From: Novosphingobium sp. FSW06-99
GTDB lineage: Bacteria; Pseudomonadota; Alphaproteobacteria; Sphingomonadales; Sphingomonadaceae
NCBI RefSeq assembly: GCF_001519065.1
Contig: NZ_KQ954251.1
Span: 186,001 to 250,000, forward strand
DNA length: 64,000 nucleotides
Direction: 5' to 3'
Positions 1 to 8,153 of the stretch are shown here, piece by piece. Position 1 is the stretch's first letter; each line of letters opens with the position of its first letter. Below the pieces are notes generated by a model. That model did not search any database, had not been told where the DNA came from, and was given only the letters and a program-made list of their open reading frames with translations. A program made the translations under genes and the position numbers.

Positions 1-1
1 C

Positions 2-379
2 TTGCGCGATCTGGTCGGTATGGTCGATGCGGTGCTGGTCGATGCGCCCTGTTCGGGCACCGGAACCTGGCGACGCAATCCCGAGGCGCGCTGGCGTCTG
101 AGCCCGGCGGCGGTGGCGCGCTATGCCGCCACGCAGGCCCATGTGCTCGATTTGGCCGCCTCGCTGGTGCGGCCCGGCGGGCGGATCACTTTCATCACCT
201 GTTCGCTGCTCGATGCCGAAGGGGCCGCCGGGGTCGAGGCCTTTCTGGCGCGCAAGCGCGACTGGCATGCGGCGCCCGTGGCTTCGCCGATCGGCCGTGC
301 GCGGGGTCGGGGCTGGCGTTTCACCCCGGGGCATGACGGGACCGACGGGTTTTTCTTCGCAAACCTGGTTTGGTCATGA
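2..379 (+). CDS. rsmB: 16S rRNA (cytosine-5) methyltransferase RsmB, C-terminal part
   Basis: The 3' end of a gene that begins before the window; 125 residues are visible. The product would methylate a cytosine of 16S rRNA using S-adenosylmethionine. Two family motifs are present: DAPCSGTGTWRRNPE, holding the motif IV cysteine, and ITFITCSLL, holding the motif VI cysteine that attacks C6 of the base. The C-terminus (GHDGTDGFFFANL) matches the usual end of RsmB/RsmF proteins. The NusB-like N-terminal domain that separates RsmB from other NOL1/NOP2/Sun enzymes lies outside the window, so RsmB is preferred but another family member is possible. Confidence 0.85.
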   Translation: MRDLVGMVDAVLVDAPCSGTGTWRRNPEARWRLSPAAVARYAATQAHVLDLAASLVRPGGRITFITCSLLDAEGAAGVEAFLARKRDWHAAPVASPIGRARGRGWRFTPGHDGTDGFFFANLVWS

Positions 380-456
380 TAATCGATGGTCTTATGCAAG
401 CCGGGCAAGCCAGGAATAAGGGTTCGTTGGCGGGTTCCCCGGTACAGGAGTTGCTG

Positions 457-963
457 ATGCGCTATTTCCCCGCTGCCTTTGCCCTTTCGCTCGCATTGGC
501 AGTGACCGGCAGCATGGGGCAGGCGCGGATGCTCGATCCGGTCGATCCGCGCGCTGCCGAATTGCTGGACAGCGGGCGGGCCGAACTGGCGCATGGGGAT
601 GTCGAGGCGGCAACCGATGCGTTTGAATCCGCGCTGACGGTCGATCCGGGCTATGCCGGGACGCTGGTTGCGCTGGGCGACGCCGCGCGCAAGGCCGGGC
701 TGCAGGGCAAAGCGATCCACTATTACCGCGTCGCGCTCGAACGCGATCCCAACGATGTGACCGCGATTGCGGGCGAAGGCAGCGCGATGGCCGAAAAGGG
801 CGCGCTCGACAAGGCGCGCGCCAATCTGGTCCGGCTGGAAGGGCTGTGCGGCAAGGGCTGCGCGGAAACCCGCGTCCTGACCGAGGCGATTGCCAAGGGC
901 CCCACCGCCAAAGTGGTGTCGGCCGAGGCGGTCAAGCCGCAGCCGGTTGCCCAGTCCAATTGA
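457..963 (+). CDS. Secreted tetratricopeptide-repeat protein
   Basis: A 168-residue protein of unknown specific role. The start at 457 is chosen because an AGGAG ribosome-binding site (446-450) sits six bases upstream and the next residues form a signal peptide (MRYFPAAFALSLALAV, then a small-residue cleavage region near GQA). A frame extension upstream to 370 lacks these marks. The mature part has two or three TPR-like helical pairs (AAELLDSGRAELAHGDVEAA; GTLVALGDAARKAGLQGKA), then a Cys-containing segment GLCGKGCAET and a Lys/Ala/Pro tail. It is probably a periplasmic scaffold protein. It follows rsmB by 77 bases and may be cotranscribed. Confidence 0.75.
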   Translation: MRYFPAAFALSLALAVTGSMGQARMLDPVDPRAAELLDSGRAELAHGDVEAATDAFESALTVDPGYAGTLVALGDAARKAGLQGKAIHYYRVALERDPNDVTAIAGEGSAMAEKGALDKARANLVRLEGLCGKGCAETRVLTEAIAKGPTAKVVSAEAVKPQPVAQSN

Positions 964-1068
964 TGGGGCCCAACTGATAGGTATTGGTGCGTAGCCCGCG
1001 TTGACGGGGTGCCAAGCCCGCGTGTGCCATGGTCCAATTGCCCAGTCAGGCCTCTTGGACATTTGGCA

Positions 1069-1779
1069 ATGAGCACGATTTCAGGCGCAACCGGCGCAAT
1101 TTCGGCACTGACCGATTACTATCAGTCGCAAAGCGCGGGGTCTACCTCCGCCGGCAGCACCGGCACATCGTCGGGCGTGGCCCCGTTGGCGAGCGCGGTA
1201 ATCAATCTGGTCGAGGACAATTCCACCAGTTCGTCGCTGGGCACGTTGCTGGGAACCGGATCGTCGTCGGCGACAGGCACGGCCAGCACATTGTCGACGC
1301 TGCTCAGCCTGGCCAACAGCACCGACAGCACCGGGACAAGCACGTCGGCAAGCAGCGCCGCCGGCCTGTTGTCTGCGGCGCTGGACAGCGGCAGCGCGGC
1401 CACCGCAGGCGGCCTGATCGCCGCGATCGACGGGCAGACATCCGCCGCCAGCAGCAGCACCAGCGCCTCCAGCCTGCTCAGCGATGTGACCGGGCAGACC
1501 GCCGGCAGTGCTTCGTCTGCCGATGCGGCCAGTCTGCTCGGCACGACCACCGGGCAGACCTCGGCCGCCAGCAGTTCGGGCGGGTTCAGCAGTTTGCTGA
1601 ACGAACTGGCCAGTCCCAACGAAACCGCGAGCAGCAGTGCCGCAAGCGCGAAGGCGGACACGTCGTCCACATCGTCGACGTCCACCGGCACCACCAGCAC
1701 CCAGCAACAGGCCATCATGAGTGCGCTGGCCGGGGCCTATACCCAAAGCCAGCAGAACCTCATGTCGTTGCTGGTCTAG
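1069..1779 (+). CDS. Ser/Thr/Ala/Gly-rich low-complexity repeat protein, function unknown
   Basis: A 236-residue protein made largely of Ser, Thr, Ala and Gly. I do not recognise a family. The middle contains three phased repeats of about 20 residues built around TGQT followed by a Ser-rich stretch and SSLL or ASLL; the encoding CGGGCAGAC cores lie at 1431, 1491 and 1551, exactly 60 bases apart. The C-terminus is Gln-rich and helical (TQQQAIMSALAGAYTQSQQN). No signal peptide or membrane segment is evident. The ATG at 1069 is preferred over upstream in-frame starts because low-complexity coding begins there. Other frames are also open because of the composition, so the coding call is good but not certain. 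Confidence 0.6.
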   Translation: MSTISGATGAISALTDYYQSQSAGSTSAGSTGTSSGVAPLASAVINLVEDNSTSSSLGTLLGTGSSSATGTASTLSTLLSLANSTDSTGTSTSASSAAGLLSAALDSGSAATAGGLIAAIDGQTSAASSSTSASSLLSDVTGQTAGSASSADAASLLGTTTGQTSAASSSGGFSSLLNELASPNETASSSAASAKADTSSTSSTSTGTTSTQQQAIMSALAGAYTQSQQNLMSLLV

Positions 1780-1783
1780 GGTT

Positions 1784-2797
1784 TCACCCGCCCGGCGCGA
1801 TCCGCAGCGCGTCCGTGCCGCTGTTGCCTTTGGCAAAATGGCGGATGATCCAGTCGCGCAACAGAAAGATCGTCGGGTCCGACAGGTCTTCGGCGTGGGT
1901 CTTCAGATAATAGGCATAGCCATCGGCGCCAACGCACGAAAACGGCATGACCAGATTGCCCGCGGCGATCTCGTCGGCAAACATGTCGATATCGGCCAGC
2001 ACGACGCCGGTTGCCGCCATCGCATAGCGCACCGCCGAAAACGCGGTGTCGAACGCCAGCCCGCCGCCGGTATCGATGGCAAGCCGCTGCTGGTCGGCAT
2101 AGGTGCTCCACAACAGCCCGCGCGGTTCGTTGTCGAGTTTGACGTGCAACAGTTCGGCATCGGCCAGAAACGCTTCGAGGGTCTTGCCCTGATGCACCGC
2201 CCAGGTCGCGGGCGAACACAGCGGCGCGACCCGCACCATCCACAACAGGTCGGTCACGCGGTCATCGACATTGGGCCGGTCGAACACGATTGCCATGTCG
2301 ACATTGCCTTGCGGCGTGCCCGTCACGTTCGAGGTGGTGACATCGATGCGCACTTCGGGATGTTCCTGGCGGAACCCGTGGAGCAACGGCAGCGCTGTCT
2401 GATAGAGCAGCGAAGGCGGGATATGCAGCCGCAGCGGGCGGCTTTCGCTATCGCGGTTGCGCACCGTGTTGATGGTTTCTTCCAGCCGGTCGAGGCATTT
2501 GGCCACCACCGGCAACAGCACTTCGCCCGCCGGTGTCAGCCGCAGCCCGCTGGCCGAGCGTTCGAACAGCGGCTTGCCGATCAGGTCTTCCAGGCTGGAC
2601 ACGTGGCGGCTCATCGCCGATTGCGACACGGTCAGCGCCTGCGCCCCGGCGGTAAAGCTCAAATGGCGCCCGACCGCCTCAAACGCGCGCAACGCGTTCA
2701 GCGGCAGCCAGCGGCGGTTGATCTGATGATTGCTTGCGATTGTATCGCCTCCCGTGCGGCCAATGCGTGCGGTGCGCCTGTCATTGATCCAGGTCAA
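1784..2797 (-). CDS. LysR-family transcriptional regulator (GcvA-like)
   Basis: Divergent from the oxidase operon and its likely regulator. The N-terminal winged helix begins at WLPLNALRAFEAVGRHLSF and contains the recognition segment ALTVSQSAMSRHVSSLEDL; a periplasmic-binding-like effector domain follows (LRLHIPPSLLYQTALPLLH to the end), with the WTV/GcvA-like layout. The usual family length is about 300 residues. The only standard in-frame starts are a TTG at 2797 (337 aa, given here), or a GTG at 2848 and an ATG further out, all giving unusually long N-termini. A GGGAGG site (2753-2748) lies seven bases before an ATC codon at 2740 that would give a 318-residue protein, so the true start is open. 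The gene ends convergently four bases from the repeat-protein gene. Confidence 0.85.
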   Translation of the reverse strand: MTWINDRRTARIGRTGGDTIASNHQINRRWLPLNALRAFEAVGRHLSFTAGAQALTVSQSAMSRHVSSLEDLIGKPLFERSASGLRLTPAGEVLLPVVAKCLDRLEETINTVRNRDSESRPLRLHIPPSLLYQTALPLLHGFRQEHPEVRIDVTTSNVTGTPQGNVDMAIVFDRPNVDDRVTDLLWMVRVAPLCSPATWAVHQGKTLEAFLADAELLHVKLDNEPRGLLWSTYADQQRLAIDTGGGLAFDTAFSAVRYAMAATGVVLADIDMFADEIAAGNLVMPFSCVGADGYAYYLKTHAEDLSDPTIFLLRDWIIRHFAKGNSGTDALRIAPGG

Positions 2798-2809
2798 TTG
2801 CCTTTGTGA

Positions 2810-2820
2810 ATAGCGACTAT
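2810..2820. promoter_or_regulatory. Possible LysR-type box in the divergent promoter region
   Basis: The inverted repeat ATAG-CGA-CTAT lies between the LysR gene and the Rieske operon. It resembles the short dyads bound by LysR proteins. If LysR translation begins near 2740 it sits about 70 bases upstream, a normal place for an autoregulatory site; if translation begins at the TTG at 2797 it would lie almost inside the leader. A single short dyad is weak evidence. The rest of 2821-2996 shows no other clear element. Confidence 0.3.
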
Positions 2821-2996
2821 CCTCCAGGTTCGCGATATTTCCCCTCACGAAAAATCGAATGGAGCCATGACATATTGGGATTCGCTGCGGGGGGCAGGCG
2901 CGTGTCATCTGCTGCGCAAGCAATCCGGGCGGGCAACTGTCCGGCACCAGCGTTTTCGATCAATCGTCTTGCCACAACCCAAAGGGGATACCTCAG

Positions 2997-4226
2997 GTGG
3001 ATCTTGCCCAGATCAAAGCGGCGTTTGCCAGCCGCCGGCCCGGCCACAGCCTGCCGCAGGCGCTGTACAATGATCCGGCGATGTTCGAATTCGATCTTCA
3101 CGCTGCCTATGGGCGTAGCTGGCTGCTGGCCGGGTTTACCTGCGAATTGCCCACCCCCGGCAGCTACAGCTCGATTCTGATCGGGCCGTGGCCAGTGCTG
3201 ATCGTGCGCGGCCGGGATGGCCAGATCCGCGCGTTCCACAATTCGTGCCGCCATCGCGGCGCTGTCCTGTGCAAGGAAGGGCTGGGCCGGTCCCCCCGCA
3301 TCGTGTGCCCCTATCACCGCTGGACGTACAATCTCGACGGCAGCCTGATGAGCGCGGCGCGCATGCCCGATGATTTCGACACCAGTGACCACGGCTTGCG
3401 CCCGGTGCACTGCGAAGTGGTGGCGGGCGTGATCTATATCTGCCTGGCCGACAACCCCCCGGCGTTCGGACAGTTTCGTGCCGAGATGGAAAAAGTGCTT
3501 GGCCCGCACGATCTGGAAAATGCCAAGATCGCGCACCAGGAAACGCTGGTTGAAAAGGCCAACTGGAAGCTGGTGCTCGAAAACGGGCGCGAATGCTATC
3601 ATTGCCAGGGTTCGCACCCCGAACTGGCCAAGACCTTTCCCGCCGACATGAAGGCCTATTTCGACTTTGGCGGCGCCGATCATGCCGCCAAGTTCGAGGC
3701 ACGCATGGCCGAAATCGGCCTGCCCAGCGGCCCGGTGGGCGAAGACTGGTGGCAGGCGACGCGCTTTCCGCTCAACCCCGGCATGATCTCGATGACCGTC
3801 GATGGCACGCCCGCGTCGAAAAAGCTGATGTGCAAGACGGGTGACGGCGACATCGGATCGCTGCGCTGGGCGCTCGAACCGCACCAGTTTGCCCACGCGA
3901 CCGGCGAACTGGTGTTCTGTTTCAGTGCGATGCCGACCGGGCCGCGCGAAACGCTGGTGACCGCCAAGTGGCTGGTGCACAAGGATGCGGTCGACGGGGT
4001 CGATTACGACAGCACGACGATTGCCGAACCTTGGCACACCACCAATCTGCAGGACCGTGATCTGGCCGAAAACAACCAGGCCGGGGTCGACAGTCCGGGC
4101 TATACGCCGGGGCCCTATTCCGAAGAGGCCGAAGTGCTGGTGCTGCGGTTTGTCGACTGGTATTGCGCGCGCGCCGAAGAATACCTTGATGAACAGCTTG
4201 CGAAGGGTCTTGTGGATGCCGCATGA
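2997..4226 (+). CDS. Rieske non-haem iron oxygenase, quaternary-ammonium (GbcA/stachydrine demethylase) type
   Basis: First gene of the operon; 409 residues, the usual size for the catalytic subunit. A GTG start is preceded by AAAGGGGA at 2981-2988. The Rieske [2Fe-2S] ligands are Cys84-x-His86 and Cys104-x2-His107. In the catalytic domain the ENGRECYHC segment places Glu199 where most ring-hydroxylating oxygenases have the bridging Asp, followed by His202 and His207. A Glu bridge is known in carnitine oxygenase CntA and is typical of the GbcA/CntA branch, which breaks down N-methylated quaternary amines. Predicted role: O2-dependent demethylation of a betaine-like substrate. No GbcB-like ferredoxin reductase is encoded nearby, so the electron donor is unclear. 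The stop overlaps the next gene by 11 bases. Confidence 0.88.
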   Translation: MDLAQIKAAFASRRPGHSLPQALYNDPAMFEFDLHAAYGRSWLLAGFTCELPTPGSYSSILIGPWPVLIVRGRDGQIRAFHNSCRHRGAVLCKEGLGRSPRIVCPYHRWTYNLDGSLMSAARMPDDFDTSDHGLRPVHCEVVAGVIYICLADNPPAFGQFRAEMEKVLGPHDLENAKIAHQETLVEKANWKLVLENGRECYHCQGSHPELAKTFPADMKAYFDFGGADHAAKFEARMAEIGLPSGPVGEDWWQATRFPLNPGMISMTVDGTPASKKLMCKTGDGDIGSLRWALEPHQFAHATGELVFCFSAMPTGPRETLVTAKWLVHKDAVDGVDYDSTTIAEPWHTTNLQDRDLAENNQAGVDSPGYTPGPYSEEAEVLVLRFVDWYCARAEEYLDEQLAKGLVDAA

Positions 4227-5475
4227 CGCCGGGGTGCAATTCAGGCCCGAAACTCTGGCGATCACCAGCGGCTATGACCCGGCCAGCGCCAGCGGCGCGG
4301 CCAAGCCGCCGGTCTATCTGACCTCTACCTTTGTCTATGAAAGCGCGGCCCAGGCGCGCGACATTCACGAGGCCTATTTTCGCGGCAGCGGGCCGATGGC
4401 GGGGCAACCGGCCTATATCTATTCGCGCCTGTCGCATCCCAATCTGGCGATGCTCGAAACCCGGCTGGCGGCGATCGACGGGGCTGAACGCGCGGCGGTG
4501 TTTGCCTCGGGCATGGCGGCGCAAAGCGCGATCGCGCTGCAATATGTGCGCCCCGGCGACAGCGTGCTGCACAGCCGGCCGATTTATGGCGGCACCGACG
4601 GGCTGTACAACCAGTTCATGCCGCAATTTGGCGTGCATCCGGTGCATATCCTCGACGGGTGCGATGGCGATCATATCCGCGCGCAGGCCGATCTGGCGCT
4701 GGCACAGGGCCCGCTCGCGCTGATCGTGATCGAGACCCCGGCCAATCCCACTGCAGCGATCACCGATATCGCGCTGGTGGTGGCGATCGCCGACGAGATT
4801 GGCGCGCGCACCGGGCGCCGCCCGCTGGTGGTGTGCGACAACACCTTTCTGGCGCCGTTTGCGCAGCGCCCGATTGCGCTGGGGGTCGATCTGTCGATGA
4901 CCTCGCTCACCAAATATTGCGGCGGGCACAGCGATCTGCTGGCTGGTGGGGTAAGCGGGCGCGCCGAAGTGATCGAGCCGTTGCTGCAATTGCGCACGAC
5001 GCTGGGTAGCCATTGCGATCCGTTCACCTGCTGGCTGGTGCTGCGCAGTCTGGAAAGCGTGGCGGTGCGGTCCGAATGCGCGATGGCCAATGCGGTGCTG
5101 GTGGCGACATTCCTGCGCGATCATCCCAAAGTCGCAGGCGTGACATTCCTGGGCTTTCTGCCCGAGGGCAGTGTGCAGCGCGCGGTGTTCGATCGCCAGT
5201 GTCACGGCGCCGGATCGACGTTCTCGTTCCACCTCCACGGTGGCGAGGCCGAAGCGTTTCGCCTGCTCGATGCACTGCGGCTGGTCAAGCTGGCGGTCAG
5301 TCTGGGCGGGTCGGAAACGCTCGCCTGTCATTCGGCGACCACCACGCATTACAACGTTCCCGCCGAAGCGCGCGCCGCCGGCGGGATTACCGAAGGCACG
5401 ATCCGGCTGTCGGTGGGGATCGAACATCCCGACGACCTGATCGCCGACTTCGCCCGGGCGCTGGAGCAAGTATGA
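4216..5475 (+). CDS. PLP-dependent Cys/Met metabolism enzyme (gamma-lyase/synthase family)
   Basis: A 419-residue fold-type I PLP enzyme of the MetB/MetC/methionine gamma-lyase family. The start overlaps the Rieske gene by 11 bases and has AAGGG about eight bases upstream. Seen: the substrate/PLP segment YIYSRLSHPNLAMLE, the stacking-Tyr region HSRPIYGGTDGL, the VVCDNTF Asp, and the Schiff-base Lys in SMTSLTKYCGGHSD. Family members cleave or exchange the gamma or beta carbon of sulfur amino acids, releasing thiols and 2-oxo acids. In this operon it may act on the backbone left after N-demethylation, or on an S-methyl amino acid. Specificity (lyase or transferase) cannot be told from the motifs. 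The stop overlaps the next start as ATGA. Confidence 0.85.
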   Translation: MPHDAGVQFRPETLAITSGYDPASASGAAKPPVYLTSTFVYESAAQARDIHEAYFRGSGPMAGQPAYIYSRLSHPNLAMLETRLAAIDGAERAAVFASGMAAQSAIALQYVRPGDSVLHSRPIYGGTDGLYNQFMPQFGVHPVHILDGCDGDHIRAQADLALAQGPLALIVIETPANPTAAITDIALVVAIADEIGARTGRRPLVVCDNTFLAPFAQRPIALGVDLSMTSLTKYCGGHSDLLAGGVSGRAEVIEPLLQLRTTLGSHCDPFTCWLVLRSLESVAVRSECAMANAVLVATFLRDHPKVAGVTFLGFLPEGSVQRAVFDRQCHGAGSTFSFHLHGGEAEAFRLLDALRLVKLAVSLGGSETLACHSATTTHYNVPAEARAAGGITEGTIRLSVGIEHPDDLIADFARALEQV

Positions 5476-7019
5476 CGCGCAAGCACGATTCCCACGCGAT
5501 TGACGGCAAGATTGCCGCGCCCGACGAAGCGCATGATGTGATCGTCGTCGGCGCCGGCCCCGCCGGGCTGACCGCCGCACTCGAAGCGGCCAGGGCCGGG
5601 CGGCAAGTGCTGTTGATCGACGAACATCCGGTGGCCGCGGCGCTGGCGGGCAGCGATGTGCCGCTGTGGTTTGGCGGACGTGCCACCGCTGCGTTGCAGG
5701 CGCCCGAACGCCTGATCGAAACGCTGGTCGAAACCGAACCGCTGATTGCCGAAGCGTTCGAGGCCGGGATCGATGTGCGGCTGGGCGTGACGGCATGGGG
5801 CCTGTGGCGCAACCGTGACGGATCGGCAGCTTTGCCCGAGGCGATGCTGGGCCTGGCCGACGGGCAACGTTCGTGGACGGCCGGGTATCGCACGCTGGTG
5901 CTGGCCACCGGTGCGCGCGACTGTGCCCTGCACTTTGCCGGATGGGATCAGCCCGGGGTGATGGGCGCGCTGGCGTTTCACACGCTGGTGGCGCGCTATG
6001 ATGCCTTTGCCGGCACGCGCGTGGTGATCCTGGGATCGGGCGATCTGGCGCTGGAAACCGCTGCGCTGGCGCGATCGCGCGGCATTGCCGTGGCCGCCGT
6101 GATCGAAGTGCGGGCCACCGTGCAGGGCGATGCGGCGCATCACCCCGACATCGCGGTGTTGACCGGGCATCGCCTGTTGCGCGCCGAAGGCGGCATCGAT
6201 GGGGTCGAACGCGTGGTCGTGGCCTCGCCCGATGGCGCCGAAAGCACGATCGCCTGCGACACCGTGATCCTGGCGATCGATGCGGTTCCGGCGATCGAAC
6301 TGGCCGAAGTCGGGGGAAGCGCGGTGATCACCGACCCGCAGCGTGGCGGCGCGGTGACGCCGGTCGGCGCGGGCGAAGTGCTGCCCGGCGTATGGCTGGT
6401 CGGCGCAGCCACCGGCCTGATCGGATCGCGCGCACTGGCCGAGGCGCAGGCGCGCGCGGTGATGGCGCAGGCGCTGGGGCAGGTGGGCGAGGTTGCCCCG
6501 CTCGATCAGCCGTTCGACCGCATGGCCTATCGCGCCGACTGGTTGCGCGCGCTGGTGGCAACCAGCCCCGACACCACGATGGTTTGCCAGTGCGAAGAGG
6601 TAAGCCGGGCCGATCTGATCGGCGTGCAGCCGCCGGGCTATCTGCCGCGGCCCGAACGGTTGTGCGCACGTTCGCTGGGCACTTTGCTCGAAGACGGTCC
6701 GCCCGATGCCGAGCAGGTCAAGCGCCTGACGCGGGCGGGCATGGGGGTGTGCCAGGGGCGCCGTTGCCGCGAACAGGTTTCCCTGCTGCTGGCAATGGCC
6801 GCCAATCTGCCGCCCAAGTCGGCACCGCGCGGCAACTGGCGCGTGCCGGTGCGGCCGCTACCCCTGGCGGTGATGGCCGATCGCGACCACGCGGCGGCGA
6901 TGGACGAAGGCTGGGACGTGTGGTTCGGGATCGATACGCAATGGATCCCCTATCGCGATATCGGCACGCCTGAAGAGGCGCGGCACATGGCGGAACTGGG
7001 CGGGAACATGCACCTGTGA
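5472..7019 (+). CDS. FAD/NAD(P)-binding oxidoreductase with BFD-like [2Fe-2S] domain (HcnB/OoxA-like)
   Basis: 515 residues. The N-terminal dinucleotide fold starts at HDVIVVGAGPAGLTAALEAA; a second nucleotide site is at RVVILGSGDLALETAALA. The C-terminal third carries a BFD-like iron-sulfur site: Cys372-x-Cys374 and Cys427-x4-Cys432. This layout is shared by the HcnB subunit of hydrogen cyanide synthase, opine oxidase OoxA and hydroxyproline dehydrogenase subunits, which pair with an HcnC-like flavoprotein; the next gene is such a protein. The likely role is the electron-transfer subunit of a membrane-associated amino-acid dehydrogenase. It is translationally coupled on both sides: ATGA with the PLP gene and GTGA with the next. 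Confidence 0.85.
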   Translation: MTRKHDSHAIDGKIAAPDEAHDVIVVGAGPAGLTAALEAARAGRQVLLIDEHPVAAALAGSDVPLWFGGRATAALQAPERLIETLVETEPLIAEAFEAGIDVRLGVTAWGLWRNRDGSAALPEAMLGLADGQRSWTAGYRTLVLATGARDCALHFAGWDQPGVMGALAFHTLVARYDAFAGTRVVILGSGDLALETAALARSRGIAVAAVIEVRATVQGDAAHHPDIAVLTGHRLLRAEGGIDGVERVVVASPDGAESTIACDTVILAIDAVPAIELAEVGGSAVITDPQRGGAVTPVGAGEVLPGVWLVGAATGLIGSRALAEAQARAVMAQALGQVGEVAPLDQPFDRMAYRADWLRALVATSPDTTMVCQCEEVSRADLIGVQPPGYLPRPERLCARSLGTLLEDGPPDAEQVKRLTRAGMGVCQGRRCREQVSLLLAMAANLPPKSAPRGNWRVPVRPLPLAVMADRDHAAAMDEGWDVWFGIDTQWIPYRDIGTPEEARHMAELGGNMHL

Positions 7020-8152
7020 GCGAACATTACGACGTCATCGTGATCGGTGCGGGGGTCACCGGGCTGTCTTCGGCATGGTGGCTGGCGCGCGACGGGCGCA
7101 GCGTGCTGGTGCTCGACAAAGGCGTGGTCGGGGCTGAAGCGTCAAGCCGCAACGGCGGCGGTGCCAGCCATTACCAGAGCCCGCTGTTCGCCGAAGAACA
7201 GCGGCTGTGGCCGATGATGGATGACTTGCTGGGCTATCCCACCGAGCATCAGCGCGAACGCGTGATCATCTCGGTCAACCAGCGCGAATTCGACCATTAC
7301 AACTATATCGCCGACATGTGCACCGCGATGGGCTGGCCCGCCGACAAGATCGACGGCGACACCGCACGCGCGATGGTGCCGATCGCGGGCGACAATTGCC
7401 TGGGCGGAATTCACTTGCGTTTTGGCGGCCACGCCAATCCGCAACGCACGGTGCAGGCCTATGCCTGGGCGTTGCAGGATCTGGGCGGACGGGTGATCCA
7501 GCATTGCCCGGTGATCGGCATCGAAACGGTCGGCGGGCAGGTCAGCGCGGTCACCACGCCGCGCGGGCGGTTTACCTGCGGCGCGCTGGTGGTCGCGGCC
7601 GGGCCGCAGATTGCCGGGCTGCTGGCGCCGCTGGGTATCGAAGTGCCGCTGATGGCGGGACGTGCCGAAATGATCGTGACCGAGCCTGCGCCGTTGATGC
7701 GGCTGGGCGGGGTCGATGGCAACGGGCTTTATGGTCGCCAGACGATGCGCGGCAATCTGGCCTTTGGCGGCGGCCCGCACGAATGGATCGATACGCAACC
7801 CGAAGGCCCGCGCGCACGGCCGACCACGCCATTGTCGCGCAGTCTGGCGCGGCGGGTGGCAGAAATGTTCCCGCGCGCGGCCCATCTCAATGTCATCCGG
7901 TCGTGGGCCGGGATTGTCGAAAGCACCCCCGACGGGCGGCCCATTCTCGATCGGCTGGACAATCTGGTGATCGCCACGATGTCGGGCGTCGGGTTCGGCC
8001 TGTCCCCGGCCACGGGGCACGCGGTGCGCGATCTGGTGGTCGATGGCACCTGCAGCTTTACCGATATTGCCAAGCTGTCGCTGGCGCGGTTTGCCGGTCT
8101 TGCCCCCGATTGGCGCGAAACGGCGGGCTGGCTGCCGCTGGCGGCGGCGTAA
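7016..8152 (+). CDS. FAD-dependent amino-acid oxidoreductase, DAO family (HcnC/OoxB-like)
   Basis: 378 residues with a DAO fold. The FAD fingerprint is YDVIVIGAGVTGLSSAWWLA, and the C-terminal second FAD-contact region includes SWAGIVESTPDGRPILDRL and MSGVGFGLSPATGHAV, typical of glycine oxidase/HcnC relatives. It starts with GTG overlapping the HcnB-like stop by four bases, supporting a two-subunit enzyme. Family members oxidise secondary or primary amines of amino acids (glycine, opines, hydroxyproline, N-methyl amino acids). The predicted substrate is a demethylation intermediate of the operon's substrate. No signal peptide is seen, so it is cytoplasmic or at the inner face of the membrane. 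Confidence 0.85.
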   Translation: MSEHYDVIVIGAGVTGLSSAWWLARDGRSVLVLDKGVVGAEASSRNGGGASHYQSPLFAEEQRLWPMMDDLLGYPTEHQRERVIISVNQREFDHYNYIADMCTAMGWPADKIDGDTARAMVPIAGDNCLGGIHLRFGGHANPQRTVQAYAWALQDLGGRVIQHCPVIGIETVGGQVSAVTTPRGRFTCGALVVAAGPQIAGLLAPLGIEVPLMAGRAEMIVTEPAPLMRLGGVDGNGLYGRQTMRGNLAFGGGPHEWIDTQPEGPRARPTTPLSRSLARRVAEMFPRAAHLNVIRSWAGIVESTPDGRPILDRLDNLVIATMSGVGFGLSPATGHAVRDLVVDGTCSFTDIAKLSLARFAGLAPDWRETAGWLPLAAA

Positions 8153-8153
8153 C

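Noticed and set aside
1029..1910. Other long frames over the Ser/Thr-rich gene (plus and minus strands)
   Set aside because: Their products are Arg- and Gln-rich and lack any repeat register; low-complexity GC-rich DNA leaves all frames open.
2817..4265. A long minus-strand frame over the Rieske gene
   Set aside because: The plus-strand gene has all iron-ligand motifs; the shadow frame has none.
3922..5796. A 624-codon minus-strand frame over the PLP-enzyme gene
   Set aside because: Same reason: the sense protein is complete and well conserved, the shadow is Arg/Gln-rich.
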